A stretch of DNA of 64,000 nt from Caldicoprobacter guelmensis. Its GTDB lineage: Bacteria; Bacillota; Clostridia; Caldicoprobacterales; Caldicoprobacteraceae. Positions within the stretch are counted from its first letter, which is position 1; each line of letters opens with the position of its first letter. The notes under the pieces were generated by a model, which did no database searches, had not been told where the DNA came from, and saw nothing but the letters and a program-made list of their open reading frames with translations. This document shows, in pieces, positions 52,155-60,145 of this stretch. Location of the stretch: NCBI RefSeq assembly GCF_016908415.1, contig NZ_JAFBDW010000003.1, positions 248,001-312,000 on the forward strand. Direction: 5' to 3'. A program made the translations under genes and the position numbers.

Positions 52155-53279
52155 TCAACCCGCCAAAAGCGGCACCAATGCTAAAATCAAGCCTCCTGCT
52201 ATAATAGAACCTAGCTGACCTGCTACGTTAGCGCTCACCGCATGCATAAGAATAAAATTGGTAGGGTCCTCTTTTTGAGCCATCCTCTGGATGACTCGTG
52301 CAGACATCGGAAAGGCCGATATACCGGCTGCTCCTACCATGGGGTTAACCTTCTTCTTGAGGAAAAGATTTAAAAATTTAGCAAACAGCACACCACCTGC
52401 TGTATCAAATATAAAAGCTCCCAACCCACCTAAAAGGATAACCAAAGTCATGGGCTGCAAAAATTTTTCGGCCACCATGGTCGAGCCAATGGTAATTCCA
52501 AGAAGTATCGTCACAATATTCGCTAGTTCATTTTGTGCCGCCTTTGAAAGCCTCTCCAGAACCCCCGATTCCCTTATCAGGTTGCCAAACATTAGAAGGC
52601 CTACGAGCGGCACGCTTATAGGCGCTACAATTCCTGCAATAACTGTAACGAATATGGGGAACAAAATCTTGACAGATTTGGGCACCTTGACGTCCTTGTA
52701 TTCCATCCTAATCATGCGTTCCTCTTTTGTAGTCAACAGCTTAATTACAGGGGGTTGAACAATGGGAACAAGAGACATGTAAGAGTACGCCGCTACAGTG
52801 ATAGGACCAAGGTATTCCTTGGCAAACTTGCTGGCTACAAATATGGCTGTGGGACCATCAGCAGCTCCTATAATTCCTATAGCTGAAGCAACTTTGAGGC
52901 TGTCAGCCCCAACCAGCAGCGCAATGACAGTTGTAGCAAATATGCCAAATTGGGCTGCAGCTCCAAAGAATAACATCGTGGGATTAGCAAGGAGAGGGGT
53001 AAAATCGATCATGGCTCCAACTGCAATGAAAATGAGCACTGGGAAAAGCTCGGTTTGAATACCGGCATCAAACAATATCTTTAGCACCCCTGGTGTACCT
53101 TCATAATTTAAAACCGATGAAAGGGGTAAATTCACCAATATGGTGCTGAAGCCTATGGGCAACAAAAGCATAGGTTCATATTCCTTCTTAATTGCAAGAT
53201 ATATCAGGAAACCGCCTATTGCATACATTATAATTTGCGGTAAACCTATATGAGCAAACCCCACAAACAGCTTATCCAT
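52155..53279 (-). CDS. oadB: Sodium ion-translocating decarboxylase beta subunit
   Basis: This 374-residue polytopic membrane subunit belongs to the OadB/MmdB/GcdB family and moves Na+ out during decarboxylation of oxaloacetate, methylmalonyl-CoA or glutaconyl-CoA. The conserved GAADGPTAIFVASK segment contains the Na+-site aspartate, and GNLIRESGV and ISAFPMSARVIQR are also typical. GGAGG precedes the ATG. No alpha (carboxyltransferase) or biotin-carrier gene is adjacent, so the substrate cannot be assigned. A leader with a terminator precedes it. Confidence 0.95.
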   Translation of the reverse strand: MDKLFVGFAHIGLPQIIMYAIGGFLIYLAIKKEYEPMLLLPIGFSTILVNLPLSSVLNYEGTPGVLKILFDAGIQTELFPVLIFIAVGAMIDFTPLLANPTMLFFGAAAQFGIFATTVIALLVGADSLKVASAIGIIGAADGPTAIFVASKFAKEYLGPITVAAYSYMSLVPIVQPPVIKLLTTKEERMIRMEYKDVKVPKSVKILFPIFVTVIAGIVAPISVPLVGLLMFGNLIRESGVLERLSKAAQNELANIVTILLGITIGSTMVAEKFLQPMTLVILLGGLGAFIFDTAGGVLFAKFLNLFLKKKVNPMVGAAGISAFPMSARVIQRMAQKEDPTNFILMHAVSANVAGQLGSIIAGGLILALVPLLAG

Positions 53280-53334
53280 AATCTACCTCCATAAATTAAA
53301 CTAATTTGTAAATTTTTAGTATATATTGGAATCA

Positions 53335-53375
53335 AAAACAAAAAAATAGAAAAACTGACGGACCTAACCATCAGT
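53335..53375 (-). terminator. Leader terminator upstream of oadB (candidate attenuator)
   Basis: ACTGATGG (53375-53368) pairs with CCGTCAGT (53361-53354) around a 6-base loop, followed by TTTTCTATTTTTTT. It lies between the promoter at 53460 and oadB, so most transcripts should end here unless the hairpin is prevented. GAGGGACC upstream (53441-53434) can pair with GGTCCGTC (53364-53357), 7 of 8 bases, which would break this hairpin. Confidence 0.8.
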
Positions 53376-53405
53376 ATAGACAAAAGCGATATATAAGACT
53401 TACCC

Positions 53406-53444
53406 TTACCCCCTCCTTAAAGCTGCATATCCTGGTCCCTCCAT
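53406..53444 (-). CDS. Possible 12-codon leader peptide
   Basis: This short ORF, MEGPGYAALRRG then TAA, starts about 15 bases after the -10 hexamer, so it would be almost leaderless. Its second to fourth codons cover the GAGGGACC segment that can oppose the terminator. No Shine-Dalgarno sequence precedes it. It could be chance inside a structured RNA. Confidence 0.35.
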   Translation of the reverse strand: MEGPGYAALRRG

Positions 53445-53459
53445 AAAATCATCAGAGCA

Positions 53460-53487
53460 ATTATATCACACAGCTAAATAAATTCAA
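53460..53487 (-). promoter_or_regulatory. Promoter of the oadB leader
   Basis: TTGAAT (53482-53487) and TATAAT (53460-53465) are spaced 16 bases apart on the minus strand. The start is expected around 53452, which gives a leader of about 170 bases. Confidence 0.75.
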
Positions 53488-53538
53488 GAACGTTCTCTGC
53501 TTTTTTTAAATGATTTTTAATGCTATTATACAAAAATT

Positions 53539-53572
53539 CCGAGCAATCGAGACTTTTTTACATTTTGCTCGG
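53539..53572 (-). terminator. Terminator of the CBS-GGDEF gene
   Basis: CCGAGCAA and TTGCTCGG pair across an 18-base loop, with AATTTTTG on the left. The hairpin overlaps the stop codon at 53558. Confidence 0.75.
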
Positions 53573-54418
53573 TATAAAACCTTCAGCAATCATCAAAGGC
53601 ACTTTATTTCTCTTGGCGCTGGTAGATGCTAAGCTTGCAAGGTTGATTAGGTTTTCTATATCATCAACATAATTTCCTGAAAAGCGGCTTTTCTCCCTCC
53701 TCCCTCCTGAAATACCGGCAGAGGCTGTGATGCTCACTTTTATGCTGTACTCATTCTGGGATATAACCTTCAAAAGCTCCTTCGCCAGTTCTATACAACG
53801 CTCCTGCCTGTAAGGAGTCAACACGACAAACTCGTCACCACCATAACGGCACAAAAAGCAGTCATCAGGCACCTTGGCCTTAAGCAAATCGCTTATTTCC
53901 TTCAATATCAAATCTCCAAATACATGGCCATATTCTTTGTCAATAATGCCAAATCCATCAATATCTATAAATATCACAGACACTTCTTGGCCACTTTTCA
54001 GTAGTTTAACACCTTCATAGAGAATATAATCCTTTTTGTTAAGCTGCGTAAGCATATCAAAGTGCTTAGCAATCTCAAAATAGAGCCTGGTCTTGGTAAC
54101 CAAACCTAACAGCTGCCCATCTTTTACTACCAACACCCTTTCTATGCCGTACCTATCCATTTTTTCCTTTGCTTCCCATAATGAAGCCGTAGGCTCAACA
54201 TAAATAGGAGGTGCAGTCATAGCATCAACCACCAACGCATCAGGATGAGAAGACATGATATCCCACGTGGTTATAATTCCCACTAGCCGTCCGCCCTCCA
54301 TTACAGGCAGACAACCTATCCTATACTGAGTCATTATTCGGCGTGCGTTATCCACGCTATCCATCGATTCAATTGTAATGAGGTCCTTTTCCATTATGGA
54401 AGACACCGTCGTAATCAT
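53558..54418 (-). CDS. CBS-pair plus GGDEF domain protein
   Basis: This 286-residue soluble protein has two CBS motifs (about 1-118: SIMEKDLITIES, GCLPVMEGGRLVGIIT, ERVLVVKDGQLLGLVT) followed by a GGDEF domain (about 140-280) with an intact RYGGDEF signature. It is therefore a candidate diguanylate cyclase controlled by adenine-nucleotide binding at the CBS pair. No inhibitory-site RxxD motif is evident five residues before GGDEF (it reads DCFLC). No EAL or PilZ partner is nearby. The ribosome site GGAG is unusually close (2 bases) to ATG 54418; an ATG eight codons in is an alternative. Confidence 0.9.
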   Translation of the reverse strand: MITTVSSIMEKDLITIESMDSVDNARRIMTQYRIGCLPVMEGGRLVGIITTWDIMSSHPDALVVDAMTAPPIYVEPTASLWEAKEKMDRYGIERVLVVKDGQLLGLVTKTRLYFEIAKHFDMLTQLNKKDYILYEGVKLLKSGQEVSVIFIDIDGFGIIDKEYGHVFGDLILKEISDLLKAKVPDDCFLCRYGGDEFVVLTPYRQERCIELAKELLKVISQNEYSIKVSITASAGISGGRREKSRFSGNYVDDIENLINLASLASTSAKRNKVPLMIAEGFIPSKM

Positions 54419-54579
54419 AGCTCCACTACTTTGCTAACACACAACACCATATCCCGATCAATCTCCGGGATGGCTGTTTAGTTAGCTACCGTTCCTCCTT
54501 TTTCAACCTTAAGAGAGATTAGGCGGTCATGGAATACCATTTGTATAAGTGTTCTCCGTATAACCCCATTTTACATAAT

Positions 54580-54608
54580 AGAATAATCAACCCTTTACAA
54601 CGTTTCAA
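54580..54608 (-). promoter_or_regulatory. Promoter of the CBS-GGDEF gene
   Basis: TTGAAA (54603-54608) and TATTCT (54580-54585) are spaced 17 bases apart on the minus strand. Confidence 0.65.
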
Positions 54609-54808
54609 AACTTTTAAAGCCTTCTTTTAGGACTTAAGGCCTATGACATTAGACCCACTTTACTAGTTATTGTAATACATTTTTACCGATAAAACAAGGA
54701 AAAAGTAGGTCAAAACAATCATGCTGGAACCTAAATCCTATTTTTATAGGACTACACACTTCAACAAAATACGACAAACAATACCAAAGTCCTATTGTAT
54801 TTTAATAA

Positions 54809-54836
54809 TTGATAACTTAAAATAAAAGCGTATATA
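54809..54836 (+). promoter_or_regulatory. Promoter of the 54-residue ORF
   Basis: TTGATA (54809-54814) and TATATA (54831-54836) are spaced 16 bases apart, followed by the 54849-54864 inverted repeat and then AAGGAG. Confidence 0.6.
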
Positions 54837-54881
54837 CAGGGTAAAGTTCTCTGTAAATACAGAGCAAAAGGAGTGTAAATG

Positions 54882-55046
54882 ATGGCACTCTTATCCGGAT
54901 TAAAAAAGTTATGTTGTAGAAAAAGGAAATTTGCTCCACCAAATGAATATAGATTGACCCCCAAAGAACGGGAAAGCGTGATAACATTTTTTTCTATTAT
55001 AATATGCTGTACTATGATAGTGTTGATTCTTAAGTTGATATACTGA
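54882..55046 (+). CDS. Small single-pass membrane protein, unknown function
   Basis: This 54-residue ORF begins MALLSGLKKLCCRKRKF and ends in a hydrophobic helix (about residues 34-53: SVITFFSIIICC, then VLILKLIY). A basic, cysteine-containing N-terminus before a C-terminal helix suggests a tail-anchored membrane peptide. The start is the second of two overlapping ATGs, 8 bases after AAGGAG. Promoter, inverted repeat and a strong terminator frame it tightly, which supports a real gene. I recognise no family. It lies among sporulation-type and uncharacterised genes. Confidence 0.72.
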   Translation: MALLSGLKKLCCRKRKFAPPNEYRLTPKERESVITFFSIIICCTMIVLILKLIY

Positions 55047-55065
55047 CACGCCAAAATGACCCCCA

Positions 55066-55102
55066 AAAACGGAAAGGACATGCACGTCCTTTCCGTTTTT
55101 TT
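55066..55102. terminator. Bidirectional terminator between the small ORF and the SPOCS-like gene
   Basis: ACGGAAAGGAC pairs perfectly with GTCCTTTCCGT around a 6-base loop, with T-runs to the right and A-runs to the left, so it serves both converging genes. Confidence 0.9.
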
Positions 55103-55114
55103 ATGCCTTATCAG

Positions 55115-55816
55115 TTATTCTTGTTCGTCCTGCATGGTGCGCATACGGGGATTCACATCTTCCAGCTGTGGAGGGAACAACGGAAGGCTGAAGAACTGTT
55201 CGCAGACGTTCTCAGCAAACTCTTCACAAGGTGGAATGTCACAGAATCCAAACGAAGGCACTAGCAGTTCGACTTTGGCCACAATCTTCAAAATTATTGT
55301 AACGCAGACGTCTACATCAAACCTTAAGACATCACCGGGCACAATCCTGCCTGAGACGCACATGGCATTTACAGTGCTTTCCAGCTGGAAGGGGATTACC
55401 GACTCATCGGGTACGTAGAGTATTACATCCTTAGGCACACATATAAAGCTGTTACCAGTACCTTTCTTGCCGTGTGCGTCCTCAAAAACCACCTCAACAG
55501 GAATTTCCACTTTAGTCTGTACCCTTGCAAAGTTTGGCCGATCAGGCAACCTGGTGATTTGGGTTCCAACCAACTTACCTTTTACGCTGGTACTCCTGCA
55601 ACCTATGAAAGTAAACGGCGGGGTAAACTCCCTCAAATCACCGCACACATCTTTTACAACAATCCTTACGTCATTTAAAGTTTCCTGCTGGAGACACGCA
55701 TCATATACCTTGTCCACCTGTATGCACACTTTTTCTATTATCTTTTTGCAGCCATCAAAAGTAATTCTACCCGGACACCTTTCATTTCCACGATTTTTAT
55801 ATGAATAGAAAGACAT
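55115..55816 (-). CDS. SPOCS (DUF3794)-like protein, possible spore-coat component
   Basis: This 233-residue protein lacks signal peptide or membrane helix. It contains beta-rich repeats and regular cysteines (KVCIQVDKVYDACLQQ, VKDVCGDL, GFCDIPPCEEF). The VCIQVDKVYD start and the VSGRIVPGDVLRFDVDV segment resemble the SPOCS/DUF3794 domains of clostridial spore-coat proteins such as SipL. The match is by eye only. AGGAGG precedes the ATG. It diverges from the 538-residue gene and converges on the small membrane ORF. Confidence 0.6.
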   Translation of the reverse strand: MSFYSYKNRGNERCPGRITFDGCKKIIEKVCIQVDKVYDACLQQETLNDVRIVVKDVCGDLREFTPPFTFIGCRSTSVKGKLVGTQITRLPDRPNFARVQTKVEIPVEVVFEDAHGKKGTGNSFICVPKDVILYVPDESVIPFQLESTVNAMCVSGRIVPGDVLRFDVDVCVTIILKIVAKVELLVPSFGFCDIPPCEEFAENVCEQFFSLPLFPPQLEDVNPRMRTMQDEQE

Positions 55817-55976
55817 CCTTTCTACCTCCTTCTCTCACAATATTTTGAGGAAATCGGTATTTCCTCTCACTGCATAATATGTAAAAATTCAATCAGATGT
55901 GATAGCCTGTGGGATAAATTCTCGAATCATATCATAGGAATTTAATAAATACTCTTGAGCAGAAACGGGTGATATC

Positions 55977-57593
55977 ATGTCAACAAGCCTAAATAAGTCA
56001 TTTGTTCTCAAAACCTCAACAGGAGCCTTGTGGCGTTTCTTCCTCTCGCCTGAAAGTAACATAGTATACTGTCAATTAGATTCCCAACCCGAAAGCCAAA
56101 TTCACAACCCTTTACTGGATTGGCAGCAAGTAAAAGACTTCTCAGCTACCATTGACTCCAGCGACAACATACATGTATTGGCATATACTACTGCCAACCA
56201 GCTTATATACTGTCACTGGGACGGCCTAAAATGGCAATACCAGACCGTAGAATCCCTTCGATCTTCGATGCAAAGCATCCCCTATCTCGCCGTAACAGCA
56301 TACCTCAATACTATTCATGTACTATATCAAATAAAGGGCTCATCAAAAAGTAACACAGAAATGCTAACGCATTACCGTTGGAATGGAAACAAATGGATAA
56401 AACAAAAGACATGGGCCTTGCCTCCCAACAGCTTTACAAACATAGAAAACCTCTTCGTCGATAACCTAGGAAACATCCACCTCTTATTTAGCCAGCATCA
56501 GAACCATCAAACCCAACTTTTCTATTCTTGTTTCAGCCCCTCCTTCTCATCTTGGGCAACGCCAATAGCTATCTACAAACTCGATAATGGCTGCTCAGAT
56601 TTTTATCTATATGCCGATTCGCAAAACCTTCACATCATCTGGAAAGAAAAAGAGGATAACGGTTATGTTATAAAATACTTACAGGCAAGAAACGGGCTTC
56701 AAGCAAGAAACAATATACAGGAAGCAAAAATCATATACTCCGGACAAGAAGAGCCCATCCTTCCAACATTGCTGTTACTTAAAGACCTGTATTGTCTGTG
56801 GGAAATGAAAAACGATATATATTTTATATCTTCAAAAGACGGCGGAAATACCTGGAGTTCACCCACAACTATTCCCCGTACCTCATCAGACAACCTAACT
56901 TTTTTCTACTATACATCTTTTGATAAGCCAAACCTTCCCCCAACTCTCAGGCTATGGAGCATAAACTACAAAGGGATTTTAGACCTTCATGATTCCTTAG
57001 AGCATCCAAGCCTGCAAGCCATTCCTCCAATCCCCGACAAAAAAAATGACCAGCAACCGATATACGCCAAATTAGAAAAAAAGGTAGCTGAAATAGAACA
57101 ACAGCTTGATAACATAACCTCCGCCCTCTATGCTTTTCAAGAGCAACTCCTGCAAAACAGCAAATCCATATATTTCCTGGAAGCTATGATAAAAAAGCTC
57201 AATTTCCAGGTAGAACAGCTAAGGGCAAGCACAAAACAGACGTTTTACAACGGAAATATCGGCAATAAAGAAAAAAAGCCTGATTCACATAAAGAACAGG
57301 ATTCTCAAACGCATCCGACTATTCAGACCTCCAAGAACACTCCAGACAACCACATCACGCTGCCAACTCAATCTACTATAAAAGTGGATGACGACGTCAC
57401 AGCCCCCGACACAAACAGCAGACAAACCACCCTGCACCCACACAGCACTGAACAACCATCATGCGATCTTCACTCTAAACTAAAAAATATAAGCGACAAC
57501 CAAACCCCACAAGCGATGCAGTCCCCCACCACTCCTCAGCGCATATCCCTGGGAAATGTTGACATAATAGTAAATTCGCAAGAAGAAAGCTAA
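55977..57593 (+). CDS. Uncharacterised protein with propeller-like repeats, coiled coil and low-complexity tail
   Basis: This 538-residue protein is not recognised. Residues 1-340 show repeated strands with W/Y-rich turns (LIYCHWDGLKWQYQ, HYRWNGNKWIKQKTW, ISSKDGGNTWSSPTT), like BNR/Asp-box beta-propellers. About 355-415 is a heptad-patterned coiled coil (KLEKKVAEIEQQLDNI). The rest is a Thr/Gln/Pro/Asn-rich tail ending RISLGNVDIIVNSQEES. There is no signal peptide. The ribosome site is weak (GGGTGAT). The base composition is AT-rich compared with flanking lonA. It stands alone between the SPOCS-like gene and lonA, converging on lonA with a 3-base gap. A surface or spore-layer role is possible. 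Confidence 0.7.
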   Translation: MSTSLNKSFVLKTSTGALWRFFLSPESNIVYCQLDSQPESQIHNPLLDWQQVKDFSATIDSSDNIHVLAYTTANQLIYCHWDGLKWQYQTVESLRSSMQSIPYLAVTAYLNTIHVLYQIKGSSKSNTEMLTHYRWNGNKWIKQKTWALPPNSFTNIENLFVDNLGNIHLLFSQHQNHQTQLFYSCFSPSFSSWATPIAIYKLDNGCSDFYLYADSQNLHIIWKEKEDNGYVIKYLQARNGLQARNNIQEAKIIYSGQEEPILPTLLLLKDLYCLWEMKNDIYFISSKDGGNTWSSPTTIPRTSSDNLTFFYYTSFDKPNLPPTLRLWSINYKGILDLHDSLEHPSLQAIPPIPDKKNDQQPIYAKLEKKVAEIEQQLDNITSALYAFQEQLLQNSKSIYFLEAMIKKLNFQVEQLRASTKQTFYNGNIGNKEKKPDSHKEQDSQTHPTIQTSKNTPDNHITLPTQSTIKVDDDVTAPDTNSRQTTLHPHSTEQPSCDLHSKLKNISDNQTPQAMQSPTTPQRISLGNVDIIVNSQEES

Positions 57594-57596
57594 AAG

Positions 57597-59978
57597 TCAC
57601 TCCTTAGTTTTGGGAACCTCCACCAAAGCATGTTCAAGCACCTGGTCCATGTGCTCCACCAGTATTATCTCTATCTTACGTTTAACATTTTCTGGTATAT
57701 CCTTTAAGTCTTTTTCATTTTCAGCAGGGATAATCACTTTACTAATGCCTGCTCTATGAGCCGCCAGTACCTTTTCCTTTAAGCCGCCAATGGGCAACAC
57801 CCTGCCCCTCAAAGTTATCTCGCCCGTCATGGCAACATCGCTACGGGCAGGTATACCCGTCAATGCCGATATTATGGCGGTTGTCATGGTAATTCCTGCC
57901 GATGGGCCATCCTTTGGTATTGCACCTTCGGGGATGTGCACGTGAATATCGGTATTGTTGTAAAAATTAGGGTCTATGCCCAAATCTTTGGCCTTGGCGC
58001 GTATATAGCTAAAGCCGGCTTGTGCTGATTCTTTCATGACATCACCCAGTTGACCAGTAAGCACCAGCTTACCGTTTCCGGGCATATGGATGGCTTCTAC
58101 CAGCAAGGTTTCTCCCCCTACAGCCGTCCAGGCCAAACCGGTGACAATGCCAGCCTGGTCATGCTGTCCCGCCCTCTCATAGCGGTATATGGGAACGCCC
58201 AAATAACGCTTTAAATTGCCGCTGGTTATCCTTACTTTCTGTTGACCTGTCTCCAATATCTTCCTGGCAGCCTTTCTACATATGGTTGCAATCTGCCGCT
58301 CCAGATTTCGTACTCCAGCCTCACGAGTATAATAATTGATTATATCCCTTATGACGCGCTCGTGTATCTGAACGCTTCCTTCTTTAAGCCCGTGTTCCTT
58401 TACCTGTTTGGGGATAAGATAACGGGAAGCTATGTGCACCTTTTCCTCTTCAGTATAGCCAGAAATATGAATTACTTCCATCCGGTCCAACAAGGGCCTG
58501 GGAATGGTTTCAAGGGTATTGGCTGTTGTCAAAAACATAACTTTGGACAGGTCAAACGGTACTTCCAAATAATGGTCTCGAAAAGCAAAGTTCTGCTCCG
58601 GGTCAAGCACCTCCAGCATAGCAGAAGCGGGATCCCCTCGAAAATCGCTGCTCATCTTGTCTATTTCATCAAACAGAAATACCGGATTTTTAGTACCAGC
58701 CTGCCTTATGGAAGCTATAATCCGGCCGGGTATGGCTCCCACATAAGTCCTTCGATGCCCGCGGATCTCCGCCTCATCCCTTACGCCGCCCAGAGACATC
58801 CTGACAAATTTCCTGTTGAGCGCCCGCGCGATAGACCTAGCGATCGAGGTCTTACCTACCCCTGGCGGTCCCACAAAACACAGTATAGGGCCTTTCATCT
58901 GCTTGGTCAGCTGATGTACCGCCAGATACTCAAGTATCCGTTCCTTCACCTTCTCCAAGCCATAATGGTCCTCATCAAGTATCTTAGCAGCCTTTTTTAT
59001 GTCAGTATTGTCTTCGGTTTCAACATTCCACGGCAGCTCCACAAGCCAATCCAAATACGTCCTTATAATCCCTATCTCAGGCGACCCAGGGGGCATCCGG
59101 TACAACCTGTCAAGCTCTTTCATTGCCTTCTCGTAGGCTTCTTCAGGCAGATGAGCTTCTTCTATCTTTCGCCTGTATTCCTCTACCTCTTCACCTATAC
59201 CATCCTTTTCTCCCAATTCCTTTTGTATGGCCTTAAGCTGTTCCCTTAAGTAATATTCCCTCTGCAGCTTGTCTATCTGCTTCTTCACCCGTTGATTGAT
59301 CTTCCGTTCAATCTCCAGGATTTGAATTTCCCTAGTCAATATGCCGTACAGCTTTTCTAGTCTCTCCTGCGGATCAAATGCCTCTAATATGTTTTGCTTG
59401 TCCTCAATCTTGACAAGCACATTGGAAGCTATGATATCGGCCAACTGACCAGGTTTGTCAACAGCATTGACCGATATAAGCGTATCAGGAGACACCTTAT
59501 TGCCCAGCTTCACATAATCCTCAAATATGTCAAGTACGCTTCGCATCAAAGCCTCTTGTTCCAAGTTATTCGGTTCAAGGTCATTTTCTTCTATCTCTTC
59601 AACCTTCACCTCAAAATAGGGATCTGTGGATATGAACTCTACAATGCGTCCACGCCTGAGCCCTTCCACCAGCACGCGTATGGTATCTCCTGGAAGCTTG
59701 AGAAGTTGCTTTATTTTAGACACAGTACCTACATGATATATGTCATCAATACCAGGGTCATCCATCTTTGCATCCTTTTGTGCCACCAAAAGCAACTCCT
59801 GGTCATTTACCATTGCTTCTTCCAGTGCAGCAATGGATTTTTGCCGCCCCACATCAAAATGCAACACCATATACGGGAAAACCGTCAGACCCCTAAGCGG
59901 CAGACAAGGTATGCGCCTTAATTTGTTGTTGGATTTCTTTTTTCTACCTCTTTTCTTCTCAGCCGTTTGTTCGGCCAT
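57597..59978 (-). CDS. lon: ATP-dependent protease LonA
   Basis: LonA is a hexameric AAA+ serine protease for damaged and regulatory proteins. The 793 residues comprise a basic start (KKRGRKKKSN), the LON substrate domain (RRIPCLPLRGLTVFPYM), a coiled middle part, Walker A GPPGVGKTS, Walker B PVFLFDEIDKMSSD, and the protease domain with catalytic Ser in PKDGPSAGIT and Lys in GGLKEKVLAAHRAG. It lies downstream of lonB, from which it is separated by a terminator, so it is at least partly independent. Confidence 0.97.
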   Translation of the reverse strand: MAEQTAEKKRGRKKKSNNKLRRIPCLPLRGLTVFPYMVLHFDVGRQKSIAALEEAMVNDQELLLVAQKDAKMDDPGIDDIYHVGTVSKIKQLLKLPGDTIRVLVEGLRRGRIVEFISTDPYFEVKVEEIEENDLEPNNLEQEALMRSVLDIFEDYVKLGNKVSPDTLISVNAVDKPGQLADIIASNVLVKIEDKQNILEAFDPQERLEKLYGILTREIQILEIERKINQRVKKQIDKLQREYYLREQLKAIQKELGEKDGIGEEVEEYRRKIEEAHLPEEAYEKAMKELDRLYRMPPGSPEIGIIRTYLDWLVELPWNVETEDNTDIKKAAKILDEDHYGLEKVKERILEYLAVHQLTKQMKGPILCFVGPPGVGKTSIARSIARALNRKFVRMSLGGVRDEAEIRGHRRTYVGAIPGRIIASIRQAGTKNPVFLFDEIDKMSSDFRGDPASAMLEVLDPEQNFAFRDHYLEVPFDLSKVMFLTTANTLETIPRPLLDRMEVIHISGYTEEEKVHIASRYLIPKQVKEHGLKEGSVQIHERVIRDIINYYTREAGVRNLERQIATICRKAARKILETGQQKVRITSGNLKRYLGVPIYRYERAGQHDQAGIVTGLAWTAVGGETLLVEAIHMPGNGKLVLTGQLGDVMKESAQAGFSYIRAKAKDLGIDPNFYNNTDIHVHIPEGAIPKDGPSAGITMTTAIISALTGIPARSDVAMTGEITLRGRVLPIGGLKEKVLAAHRAGISKVIIPAENEKDLKDIPENVKRKIEIILVEHMDQVLEHALVEVPKTKE

Positions 59979-60114
59979 AAATTTCTCTCCTCCACATCTA
60001 TGGGAAGTTCCCTACATACTATTCTGCACAACCTTTCGACTTTTAAATTATATAATAAATGGATAAAAAATCAAGCTGCCATATATAATTTGCCATTATT
60101 TAAAAATTACGCAA

Positions 60115-60140
60115 TAAAAAACCGGGATATATAATCCCGG
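60115..60140 (-). terminator. Terminator after lonB
   Basis: CCGGGAT and ATCCCGG pair around a 5-base AT loop (60122-60140), followed leftward by TTTTTTATT. Confidence 0.85.
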
Positions 60141-60145
60141 CCTGA

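Larger units (their letters stand above)
54419..54881. other. Divergent intergenic region with two promoters and a long leader
   Basis: The left half holds the 5' leader of the CBS-GGDEF gene, about 155 bases, with a hairpin ATCCCG/CGGGAT near 54450-54472. The right half leads to the small ORF at 54882 and contains CTCTGTA-AA-TACAGAG (54849-54864), a perfect 7-bp inverted repeat just before its ribosome site. The middle (54620-54800) is AT-rich without ORFs. I recognise no known riboswitch. Confidence 0.5.

Noticed and set aside
54419..54579. c-di-GMP riboswitch upstream of the GGDEF gene
   Set aside because: The GEMM core segments (GCAAACC, GACGCAAAGCC, GGUUACCG) are not present in order on either strand.
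58242..59249. 335-codon plus-strand open frame
   Set aside because: It is antisense to lonA and has no start signal or family features.
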